12,189 nt of DNA, taken from the NCBI GenBank assembly GCA_964579735.1, contig CAZOHH010000072.1:1-12189 (forward strand). Reading direction: 5' to 3'. The notes under the pieces were generated by a model. The model was not told the origin of the DNA. It worked only from the letters and a program-made list of their open reading frames with translations, and did no database searches. Both the position numbers and the translations under genes were made by a program. Below, piece by piece: positions 7,601 to 12,189 of this stretch. The first letter of the stretch is position 1. The number at the start of each line of letters is the position of its first letter. Source of the DNA: CAILLO01 sp964579735. GTDB taxonomy: Bacteria > Bacillota > Clostridia > Saccharofermentanales > UBA5734.

Positions 7601-8821
7601 CTCGACCTGCTGGCCGTTGAAGTGCCAGCGGGATTCCTCCCGGGAGCCCTCGCCCTCCTTGACCATCTTGGCGTTCTGGTAGGAGACGGCGATGTCGAAG
7701 AGCTTGTCGAGGTCCTTGCGCTTCTCACGGATGTCCTTGAGCAGAAGGTCGTAGGGGTACTTCTGGTGCTTGAGGACGGAGAACCACTCGGAATCGACGC
7801 GGCGGGCGAACTCCTGGAAGGAGGCTTCGCCGTCGACGCGGGCGCGGAGGGGCACCGTGGAGATGAACATGCCGATGGTCTTCTTCTCGCGGATGTTGAT
7901 GCGGTTGAGCACGGGCGTGCCGAACACGACGTCCTCGGCGCCCTGGACGCGGTTGGCGTAGATGCCGAGCACGGCGTAGAAGAGAGCGAACACCGAGGTC
8001 TTGTTCTCGGAGCAGTGGGCCTTGATCTTGCGCACGAGCTTTTCGGGGAGAAGGAAGGTCTTCCGGCGGGCGGCGAAACCGATGCGGCCGGTGGGGCGGG
8101 CCTTGAGGGAGGTGGGCTCGGGCGGGACGGCGTAGCGCTCGCGCCAGAACGTGCGGTCGGCTTCGCAGCGGGCGGAGGTGAAGTACTCCTGCTCGGCGGC
8201 GGCGAAGGCGGAGTAGGCGGGGTTGGGCTCTTCGGGCAACGGCAGGCCGGCCTTCAGGAGGTAGTAATATTCGACGATCTCATTGGCGATCTGGACCATC
8301 GACCACGCGTCGGAGATCAGGTGGTGGCAACGGACGTAGAAGCCGGAGGCGTTGGGCGGGATGCGCACCAGCGCGAAGGCGTACAGGTCGGCGTCGACGA
8401 CCTCGCAGGGCAGGCGGGTCTGCTGGGTCTCCCACTCGTAGTACTTCTCGACGGACTGGTCTCGGAAGTCGACGACGGGGAGCGCATAGGGGTGGAAGGG
8501 GGCTACGTATTGTTCGGGCCGGCTATCGACCTCACGGACGCGGAGGTGGAAGCCTTCGTTGCGGCGGAGCATGCAGTTGACGGCCTGCTCGACCCAGTCG
8601 CGGTCGAGTTCTTCCTCGATGCGCATGGTCGCGGCGACGTTGCAGATCCCGGTGCCCGGGTTCAGCATCTCGGTATACCAGATGCTGGCCTGCGGGTACG
8701 TCAACGGGAAGGCCGGCGCCGGGGCTTGGGCCGCAGTTTGGGCTACAGCCTGAGCCGGGGCTTGAGCCGTCGCGAAGGAGGGGGTCCGGGTCGCATTCGG
8801 GTCGTACGCTGCCTCAAACAT
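4640..8821 (-). CDS. Single-module nonribosomal peptide synthetase, C-A-T-TE, predicted threonine-activating
   Basis: 1393 residues from the ATG at 8821, preceded by TTGAGG at 9 bases. An Ala/Gln/Pro-rich leader (about 15-38) precedes a condensation domain (about 38-460; HHLISDAWS, catalytic His near 167). The adenylation domain (about 490-1000) has YTSGTTGRPKG (651-661), YGITETT and catalytic K989 in NGNGK. The thiolation domain has FFQSGGDSL with S1045 as phosphopantetheine site. The thioesterase (about 1105-1380) has GHCVG with C1224, plus D1334 and H1364. The ten specificity positions read D697 F698 W701 N740 V767 G769 M793 V801 H802 K989, i.e. DFWNVGMVHK, one change from the known threonine code DFWNIGMVHK. 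The leading condensation domain implies an acyl or aminoacyl donor from elsewhere, loaded on an unseen carrier or CoA. No phosphopantetheinyl transferase or MbtH gene is in the window. The thioesterase has Cys as nucleophile and an unusual 50-55 residue Pro/Gly/Arg-rich insert (about 1145-1199). Thr substrate is a prediction; final product unknown. Confidence 0.92.
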   Translation of the reverse strand: MFEAAYDPNATRTPSFATAQAPAQAVAQTAAQAPAPAFPLTYPQASIWYTEMLNPGTGICNVAATMRIEEELDRDWVEQAVNCMLRRNEGFHLRVREVDSRPEQYVAPFHPYALPVVDFRDQSVEKYYEWETQQTRLPCEVVDADLYAFALVRIPPNASGFYVRCHHLISDAWSMVQIANEIVEYYYLLKAGLPLPEEPNPAYSAFAAAEQEYFTSARCEADRTFWRERYAVPPEPTSLKARPTGRIGFAARRKTFLLPEKLVRKIKAHCSENKTSVFALFYAVLGIYANRVQGAEDVVFGTPVLNRINIREKKTIGMFISTVPLRARVDGEASFQEFARRVDSEWFSVLKHQKYPYDLLLKDIREKRKDLDKLFDIAVSYQNAKMVKEGEGSREESRWHFNGQQVESLYLHINDREDDGRLVVNYDYRTDLFYAKEIDFLHEHLIQLLWHALDNPARKISEIHMLGEKEKQKVLETFNDTDSGYPRTATIGSLFAEQVRLRPDAPALVHGARTLTYRELDAKANRLANRLRASGVGPETLVALLLPRTPELVIGILGVVKAGGAYLPLDPEYPADRLSFMLEDSRTRHLVSCVEFLEGFPFDGDRIDLFALLDEPAVSVAASIASATPGADPDDAPPDVNGPDDLLYVIYTSGTTGRPKGAQIVHKNVVRLLFNDRFAFDFGPEDRWTLFHSYCFDFSVWEMYGALLCGGTLVVVPRDIARDTGRFLDLLVRERITILNQTPAAFYNLVDAVVREGAPLLALRTVVFGGDALKPALLKPFRIRYPKTKLVNMYGITETTVHVTYLELTDADLDRGVSNVGRPIPTTRTYILDRKLNPQPIGIPGELCVGGDGVGRGYLNNPDLTGTKFVPDPFVPGGLLYRSGDLARYFPQGDIEYLGRIDTQVKIRGHRIELGEIESGLLRFDRISKAAVVALETADGGRRLCAYLVPTAPFETGELRTFLARFLPDYMVPALFVRLDDIPLNGNGKLDRARLPVPEADEADTEVFLAPRTELESWIAGVWCDALKIARIGVDDDFFQSGGDSLNAVVAISQLNGRASFGDLYRNPTVARLAEAIARKETEGINDQLLLKLSGTESRGGAEHTNIVCFPYGGGNAGIYKDLADAVARRSSTTSVYAVDLPGRLAVDPAAPSLEPRLGGRTDARPDSGLICESASAEPLRGTPRPGAGRIPASALRDNESLAAQLADEIRAFVAGEVIVYGHCVGNALALETVRRLRSLGVPVRAFYAGAILPPANPKRIRRGHDPWRHVPDSGILAVLGHLGLPHCELGSKPLKALLRAFRFDVRAYYRFFRERGNEKPLDVPVHSVFGGADPFTYGHRTRHRRWSRYAETFSPVVLDGASHYFMKTHPEQLAGILVGEMANDPPTPPAMA
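4652..4666 (-). repeat. C6-A-C8 homopolymer tract at the NRPS 3' end
   Basis: The plus strand reads eight G (4652-4659), T, six G (4661-4666), i.e. C6-A-C8 in the message, 9 bases before the NRPS stop codon. It encodes Pro-Pro-Thr-Pro-Pro. The kinase frame is open through this tract, so loss of one C would remove the NRPS stop and join it in frame to the kinase. Such tracts are prone to slippage and also to sequencing error. Confidence 0.6.
8718..8767. repeat. Imperfect 36-bp-period repeat encoding the Ala/Gln/Pro leader of the NRPS
   Basis: GCCGGGGCTTGGGC (8718-8731) recurs as GCCGGGGCTTGAGC (8754-8767), 36 bases apart with one mismatch. It encodes the low-complexity AQAP-type segments ahead of the condensation domain, probably a flexible linker or a docking extension for a carrier-protein partner. 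Confidence 0.5.
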
Positions 8822-8843
8822 ATACAGGTACCTCAACCTGTAT
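8822..8843. promoter_or_regulatory. 22-bp dyad enclosing the NRPS ribosome binding site
   Basis: ATACAGGT (8822-8829) and ACCTGTAT (8836-8843) are exact reverse complements separated by 6 bases. On the NRPS message the loop reads UGAGGU, the SD, and the AUG follows the 3' arm directly. It could be an operator for a dimeric repressor, or an RNA hairpin gating translation initiation. The arms face the opposite way from the V. fischeri lux box, so it is not called one. The dyad itself is certain; its role is inferred. Confidence 0.5.
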
Positions 8844-8929
8844 CTTACTCTCGGGATGTTGCGGTACTGCTACAGAATTCATTCAGATTCGTGTTAATGC
8901 CCAAAGGTGTTCTCCTTGCGCAGTTTCCG

Positions 8930-8938
8930 TGCTATACT
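8930..8938 (+). promoter_or_regulatory. Extended -10 promoter for the small zinc-ribbon gene
   Basis: TGCTATACT is an extended -10 (TG-N-TATACT, box at 8933-8938) about 58 bases before the ATG at 8997. No good -35 lies 16-18 bases upstream, which extended -10 promoters tolerate. A small hairpin (GGCTC 8964-8968, GAGCC 8974-8978) falls in the predicted leader. On the opposite strand TTAACA (8892-8897) might be a -35 for the NRPS, but no convincing -10 follows at the right distance. Confidence 0.5.
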
Positions 8939-8996
8939 CCGAACAGAAGCCGCACTTTCGAGCGGCTCGTTCAGAGCCCATTAGGAGGCAACAATC

Positions 8997-9281
8997 ATGG
9001 CCGACAAGACGATCACTTGCAAGGACTGTGGAACGGCGTTCGTGTTCACCGACAGCGAACAGGCATTCTACAGGGAGAAGGGGTTCGACAACGAACCGCA
9101 GCGTTGTCCCGATTGTCGGGCAGCGAGAAAGCAGCAGCGCATGGGCCGTCGTTCCGACGGACCTAGGGAGATGTTCCCGGCCGTCTGCGCGGAGTGCGGC
9201 GTCGAGACCCAGGTTCCCTTCCAGCCGAACCCTGACAAGCCAGTCTACTGCAAGGACTGCTACCAGGCCAGAGGCAGATAG
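8997..9281 (+). CDS. Small protein with two zinc ribbons (zf-trcl-like)
   Basis: 94 residues. The first ribbon uses C8-x2-C11 and C37-x2-C40, with the stretch FVFTDSEQAFYREKGF between the pairs, characteristic of the probable zinc-ribbon (zf-trcl) family. The second uses C64-x2-C67 and C85-x2-C88. An Arg/Lys/Gln-rich linker (41-58) joins them. No enzyme motif, signal peptide or membrane segment is present, so it is cytosolic and may bind nucleic acid or protein; its precise role is not known to me. A strong SD (AGGAGG, 8983-8988) lies 8 bases before the ATG. It is monocistronic: its own promoter, a strong terminator at 9294-9324, and divergent from the NRPS with 175 bases between the starts. 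Confidence 0.85.
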   Translation: MADKTITCKDCGTAFVFTDSEQAFYREKGFDNEPQRCPDCRAARKQQRMGRRSDGPREMFPAVCAECGVETQVPFQPNPDKPVYCKDCYQARGR

Positions 9282-9293
9282 GCAACCAGACAG

Positions 9294-9331
9294 AAGAGGG
9301 CGGAGCGTGAAGCTCCGCCCTCTTTCGATCT
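9294..9331 (+). terminator. Rho-independent terminator after the zinc-ribbon gene
   Basis: A perfect 13-bp stem (9294-9306 with 9312-9324; core GAGGGCGGAGC) has a 5-base loop GTGAA and is followed by a broken T-rich tail (TTCGATCTTT). It begins 12 bases after the stop codon. The stem also has A-rich sequence on its 5' side, though nothing transcribed leftward needs it here. Confidence 0.85.
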
Positions 9332-9475
9332 TTAGCCCCTGATTCTTTGCCCCCGTGGTTCTTCTTCCGGATTCATGGAACCGTCGTTTCGGCCGTCCTC
9401 TGCGTTTTTGCGCAGGCGGGCGGTATTTTCATGCCGGTGGGGAGAGGGTGAAGAGGTAGGTCGAGGAATGCGAAT

Positions 9476-9518
9476 GGTAAAGAACCATGGAAAACAAAGA
9501 AAGTGGCATTTCTTTACC
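9476..9518. repeat. 9-bp inverted repeat in the ABC upstream region
   Basis: GGTAAAGAA (9476-9484) and TTCTTTACC (9510-9518) are exact reverse complements with 25 bases between them, in an AT-rich pocket. Possible operator half-sites or the stem of a structured leader. No T-run follows, so it is not called a terminator. Confidence 0.4.
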
Positions 9519-9564
9519 GGCAAGCCAGAAGAGGGATGCCTTGTCGCACCCGAAGGAGGACGAC

Positions 9565-9603
9565 ATGAGACCGTACGAGACCTGCGAGCTCGAAGAAAAG
9601 TGA
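9565..9603 (+). CDS. Possible 12-residue leader peptide upstream of the ABC genes
   Basis: The frame MRPYETCELEEK is preceded by GAAGGAGG, 5-6 bases before its ATG, the best ribosome site between the zinc-ribbon and ABC genes. It ends 25 bases before the ABC ATPase ATG, which has no SD of its own. If transcription starts upstream, it could act as a regulatory or coupling leader. It has no run of rare or repeated amino acids as in classic attenuators, and its size allows chance. Its Cys is the only reactive residue of note. Confidence 0.3.
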   Translation: MRPYETCELEEK

Positions 9604-9616
9604 CGCCGAGGTGGTG

Positions 9617-9622
9617 TATAAT
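9617..9622 (+). promoter_or_regulatory. TATAAT box placed for a leaderless ABC transcript
   Basis: A perfect TATAAT ends 6 bases before the ATG at 9629, so transcription would begin at or next to the A of the start codon. There is no SD in front of that ATG, which fits leaderless translation as described in Deinococcus and actinobacteria. No clear -35 is seen 16-18 bases upstream. Confidence 0.45.
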
Positions 9623-9628
9623 CCGCGC

Positions 9629-10621
9629 ATGGAAATGATTGAAACCCGAAACCTCTGTAAAACCTTCCACAGCCGAGGCGCGGTCGTGGAGGCCGTGCGC
9701 GACGTGGACCTGGTCGTTCGCGAGGGCGAGATCTTCGGATTCCTCGGCCCCAACGGCGCCGGGAAGACGACGACCATGCGCATGCTCACGACGCTCATGG
9801 TCCCGACCCGGGGCAGCGCCACCGTCGTCGGGCACGACCTGTTCAAGGCGGCGAAGCGGATCCGGCAGGATATCGGCTACGTGAGCCAGAAGGGCGGCAC
9901 CTACGAGTACGCCTCCGGGTACGAGAACCTCGTGCTGCAGGGGCGGCTGTACGGGCTGTCCGCGGGCGCGGCGAAATCGGCCGCCGACCGGATCGTGGAC
10001 CAGTTCGACATGGGCGACTACGCGCGGCGGAACGTGATGACCTATTCCGGTGGCCAGCGGCGGCATGTCGACCTCGGGATGGGGGTCATGCACGACCCGA
10101 AGCTGCTGTTCCTCGACGAGCCGACGACCGGCCTGGACCCGGCCTCGCGCACCCGCTTCTGGGAAGTGATCCGGGACCTTCGCAGGAAAGGCATCACCAT
10201 CTTCCTCACGACGCACTACCTCGACGAGGCGGACCAGCTCTGCGACGACATATGCATCATGGACCACGGGCGCGTGGTCGCGGCGGGCACGCCGACGGAA
10301 CTGAAGCGGCGCGTGTCGGGAGACGTGATCGGCATCGGCGTGGACCGGGCGAACGTGGCGCGCACGGTCGAGCTGCTCGAAGGCCTGCCCGGGGTGACCG
10401 GGATGGTGGTCGCGGGCGATACGCTGAAACTCACCGTGGAAGCGGGCGAAAAGGTCCTGCCGCTGCTGTTGCCCCGCCTCGTGGACGCCGGGATTCCCGT
10501 GCAGCGGGTCGAAATGAACCGACCGACCCTGGACGAGGTGTTCCAGAAGACGACGGGGCGCGCGCTGACCGAAATCGAGGCCGAGAGCGAAGCCGGCGGC
10601 GGCGGGGGAGGCTGGAAATGA
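9629..10621 (+). CDS. ABC transporter ATPase, daunorubicin-resistance (DrrA) type
   Basis: 330 residues, the usual length for DrrA-like ATPases. Walker A GPNGAGKTT (40-48), Q-loop Q87, signature YSGGQ (139-143), Walker B LLFLDEP with catalytic E164, and H196 in the switch (TTHYLDEA) are all intact. The C-terminal part (about 230-318) is the extension typical of drug and lipid exporters of this class and includes the NRPTLDEVF motif, followed by a Gly-rich tail. It should hydrolyse ATP at the inner membrane and drive export with the permease encoded next, with which it overlaps by four bases (ATGA). The frame is open back to GTG codons at 9611 and 9614, but those lie on the TATAAT box and lack spaced SDs; ATG 9629 (or 9635) is preferred. 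The substrate is unknown; the NRPS product is a possibility by location only. Confidence 0.92.
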   Translation: MEMIETRNLCKTFHSRGAVVEAVRDVDLVVREGEIFGFLGPNGAGKTTTMRMLTTLMVPTRGSATVVGHDLFKAAKRIRQDIGYVSQKGGTYEYASGYENLVLQGRLYGLSAGAAKSAADRIVDQFDMGDYARRNVMTYSGGQRRHVDLGMGVMHDPKLLFLDEPTTGLDPASRTRFWEVIRDLRRKGITIFLTTHYLDEADQLCDDICIMDHGRVVAAGTPTELKRRVSGDVIGIGVDRANVARTVELLEGLPGVTGMVVAGDTLKLTVEAGEKVLPLLLPRLVDAGIPVQRVEMNRPTLDEVFQKTTGRALTEIEAESEAGGGGGGWK

Positions 10622-11412
10622 AGAAGGCCTTCATCGACACCTGGGTCCAGTACATCCACTACCTGAAGATCGAGCTCCGGAGTCCGTTCTGGATACTGGC
10701 CTCGCTGTTCCAACCGGTCTGCTATCTGTATCTGTTCGCGCCGCTGCTGAAGAACGTATCGGGTGCTGCGGAGGCGGGTGCGGGTGCGGACGCGGCGTCG
10801 GGCGCGCCTGCCATCGGGTCCATCAACTCCTTCGCGCCGGGACTGCTCGTCATGGTCGCCCTGTTCGGCACGCTCTACGTCGGATATGGGATGATCGATT
10901 ACCTGCGGTCCGGCGTCATCGAGCGCCTGCGCGTCACCACCGCGAGCCGGCTGTCGCTGCTGCTCGGCCTCGTGCTGCGCGACGTGACCACGCTGCTCGT
11001 GCAGACCGCGATCGTCTTCGTGCTTTCGCTGCCGCTGGGACTGGTCATCACGCCCCTCGGCGTCGGGTTGACCGCGGTGCTCATGGTCCTCGTCGCGCTC
11101 ACCATCTCGCCGGCCTCGTATTCCATAGCCCTCATGGCCAAGTCCGAGGACGCGCTGGGCCCGATCCTGAACTTCTTCTCCCAACCGCTGCTGCTGCTGT
11201 CGGGCGTGCTGCTGCCGCTGACGCTGGCGCCGCTCTGGCTGCGGACGCTGAGCGACGCGAACCCTCTGAAATACGTCGTCGATGCTTCCCGGGCGATCTT
11301 CCAGGGAGACCTGGCGAATCCGGCCGTGTGGAAGTCCTTCGCGATCATGACCGTGCTGGTCGTGCTGTCCTTCGCGTGGAGCATGCGCCAGATGCGGAAG
11401 GCGACGGAATGA
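10618..11412 (+). CDS. ABC-2 type permease (DrrB-like)
   Basis: 264 residues with six hydrophobic helices (about 25-44, 72-92, 113-140, 145-171, 183-207 and 238-256). Family marks include the cytoplasmic motif IERLRVT (101-107), FFSQPLLLLSGVLLPL (186-201) and NPLKYVVDASRAIF (215-228), all typical of ABC-2 exporters of the DrrB/NodJ group. The loop after helix one (about 46-68) is Gly/Ala-rich and low in complexity. The start overlaps the ATPase stop as ATGA, and GGAGG (10607-10611) lies 6 bases before the ATG. It forms the membrane channel of a half-transporter complex, probably a dimer with two ATPases. The next gene is convergent and ends 12 bases away, with no hairpin between. Confidence 0.92.
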   Translation: MKKAFIDTWVQYIHYLKIELRSPFWILASLFQPVCYLYLFAPLLKNVSGAAEAGAGADAASGAPAIGSINSFAPGLLVMVALFGTLYVGYGMIDYLRSGVIERLRVTTASRLSLLLGLVLRDVTTLLVQTAIVFVLSLPLGLVITPLGVGLTAVLMVLVALTISPASYSIALMAKSEDALGPILNFFSQPLLLLSGVLLPLTLAPLWLRTLSDANPLKYVVDASRAIFQGDLANPAVWKSFAIMTVLVVLSFAWSMRQMRKATE

Positions 11413-11424
11413 GCCCGGCCCCGC

Positions 11425-12183
11425 CTAGAGCAGCTTGCGGAAGATCGCGCCGATCGCTCCGGCCACGATGCCGTCGAGGCCCACCCCCGTGCGCAAGAAA
11501 GGGTCATGCTCGTTCAGGTCCATCGAGGCCCTGTTCTGGGCGATCTCCATCTCCTTCAACCGCTCCTGCTCGACCTTTATCGCCGCAAGCTCGTTCTCAC
11601 GGGCTTTGCGCAGACCGCCGTCCTCTATGAATCGGACGATCCCCTGCAGTTCCCTGCGGTCGAACCATGTGCCGTGGCGAGTGCAGTAGTCGACGACGAT
11701 GCCGGAGCAGCCGACGAAATTGCGGCGGTTCATGATCTCCCCGCATTCCGGACAGGGGACATAGAACCTTCCGGGTCTTTCGCCGGTGGACGATGCCGTC
11801 ACGTTGACTGGGTCCGCAGACGCATGGACCATGACCTTCTCCTGCTGTTCACGGTCGGCACAGATCTTCTGGAAGGACGCCGTGTCCAGCCAGATGCCGC
11901 CGCAGGTGTCGCACTCCTGGATCCGGGTGCCGCCGATGTCGGCGGACCGGAGCGCTTTCTCGCAGCGCGGACAGGGGCGTTTCTTGTCGCTTTCAGCCTC
12001 GCTGCGCTCCACGGCGGCGCCGCACGAGGGACAGAAGTGAGTGCCCTGGAACACGGCGGTGAAGCAGGCCGGACAGGCGGACAAGGTCAGGACGGACTCG
12101 CAGAAGATGCAGCGCACCGCGTCCGAGGCGACGCCGGCTCCGCAGTTCGGACAGTGCATGGACTGCTTGGGGGTGGACTCCAT
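11425..12183 (-). CDS. Four-zinc-ribbon protein with two zf-TFIIB-like domains
   Basis: 252 residues from the ATG at 12183. Four putative zinc sites can be read: C11/C14/C25/C28, C37/C40/C51/C54, C71/C74/C91/C94 (CDTCGGIWLD) and C144/C147/C167/H170 (CTRHGTWFDRREL). The last two follow the zf-TFIIB pattern CPxC...CxxCGGxWLD, the fourth with His replacing the final Cys. A charged, probably coiled helix (about 192-222) and a short hydrophobic C-terminal helix (237-252, IVAGAIGAIFRKLL) follow, which could touch membrane or a partner. No catalytic motif is seen and the function is unknown. Only 6 bases precede the ATG in the window (CACGCC, in frame and open), so the SD cannot be seen and the true start may lie further right. 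It is convergent with the ABC permease. Confidence 0.82.
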   Translation of the reverse strand: MESTPKQSMHCPNCGAGVASDAVRCIFCESVLTLSACPACFTAVFQGTHFCPSCGAAVERSEAESDKKRPCPRCEKALRSADIGGTRIQECDTCGGIWLDTASFQKICADREQQEKVMVHASADPVNVTASSTGERPGRFYVPCPECGEIMNRRNFVGCSGIVVDYCTRHGTWFDRRELQGIVRFIEDGGLRKARENELAAIKVEQERLKEMEIAQNRASMDLNEHDPFLRTGVGLDGIVAGAIGAIFRKLL

Positions 12184-12189
12184 GGCGTG

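Larger units (their letters stand above)
9325..9628. other. Intergenic stretch between the terminator and the ABC operon
   Basis: About 300 bases, more AT-rich in its middle than the rest of the window, with no conserved gene. It holds a small hairpin (CTGCG 9400-9404, T-rich loop, CGCAG 9411-9415), a 9-bp inverted repeat (9476-9518), a 12-codon reading frame with an excellent SD (9565-9603) and a TATAAT box (9617-9622). Open frames on either strand here look like chance: no motif and no SD. The first half has a low-complexity texture like dispersed intergenic repeats seen in some environmental bacteria, which cannot be confirmed without the genome. Confidence 0.6.

Noticed and set aside
8822..8836. 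NRPS start at TTG (8836)
   Set aside because: The TTG is part of the SD-containing loop of the dyad. ATG 8821 has TTGAGG at 9 bases and is the better start.
8822..8843. Lux-type box
   Set aside because: The V. fischeri lux box runs ACCTGT then ACAGGT; here the arms are in the opposite order, and no LuxR or LuxI gene is in the window.
4463..9166. A 1567-codon plus-strand open frame across the NRPS
   Set aside because: It is antisense to a synthetase with all core motifs. Its translation is a Gly/Glu/Val/Asp-rich run with no domain, a usual by-product of GC-rich codon bias.
9611..9628. GTG starts for the ABC ATPase
   Set aside because: They coincide with a perfect TATAAT and have no spaced SD; DrrA-like proteins begin close to the ATG-initiated MIETRNLCK stretch.
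9332..10267. Minus-strand 311-codon open frame opposite the ABC ATPase
   Set aside because: It lies mostly antisense to a gene with intact Walker and signature motifs, and its translation shows no domain.
1..12189. CRISPR arrays, tRNA or rRNA genes, insertion sequences, riboswitches
   Set aside because: I looked for regularly spaced repeats, cloverleaf stems, transposase motifs and known riboswitch cores and saw none that could be supported by eye.

Overview
The window is 12.2 kb of GC-rich, densely coded bacterial DNA with no rRNA, tRNA, CRISPR array or recognisable mobile element, so the organism cannot be named from sequence alone. Several cyclic-di-GMP signalling genes, a 7TM-type histidine kinase, a single-module nonribosomal peptide synthetase (NRPS) and a TATAAT box placed for a leaderless transcript suggest a free-living bacterium with complex signalling. 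No phylum is claimed.

Left part, minus strand (8821 down to 1). An apparent operon starts with a one-module NRPS (condensation, adenylation, thiolation, thioesterase; 8821-4640). After 13 bases comes a 7TM-PAS histidine kinase (4626-2764), with its Shine-Dalgarno (SD) overlapping the NRPS stop. After an 86-base AT-richer gap comes a response regulator with an HD-GYP c-di-GMP phosphodiesterase output (2677-1121). Three bases later is a 120-residue remnant that joins membrane helices directly to the last helix of a GGDEF domain (1117-755), which I read as an internally deleted diguanylate cyclase. A separate promoter (707-735) precedes a second, apparently intact membrane-anchored GGDEF gene that runs off the left edge.

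Right part. Divergent from the NRPS is a small two-zinc-ribbon protein (8997-9281) with its own promoter and a strong terminator. A 304-base stretch follows with a 12-codon open reading frame and an inverted repeat. Then comes a DrrA/DrrB-like ABC transporter pair (9629-11412) with a 4-base overlap. A convergent gene for a protein with four zinc ribbons (12183-11425) closes the window.

How they may work together (inference). The adenylation domain carries a specificity code that differs from the threonine code at one position. The thioesterase has Cys where most have the nucleophilic Ser, so the product may be an N-acylated threonine, possibly cyclised to a beta-lactone. Co-transcription with a membrane kinase and a c-di-GMP-degrading response regulator suggests a small-molecule signal or stress circuit that sets c-di-GMP level. 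The ABC pair nearby is a possible, unproven exporter. Two regulatory oddities stand out in the NRPS gene: an 8-bp dyad whose loop holds the ribosome binding site just before the start codon, and a C6-A-C8 tract next to the stop where loss of one C would fuse the synthetase in frame to the kinase.
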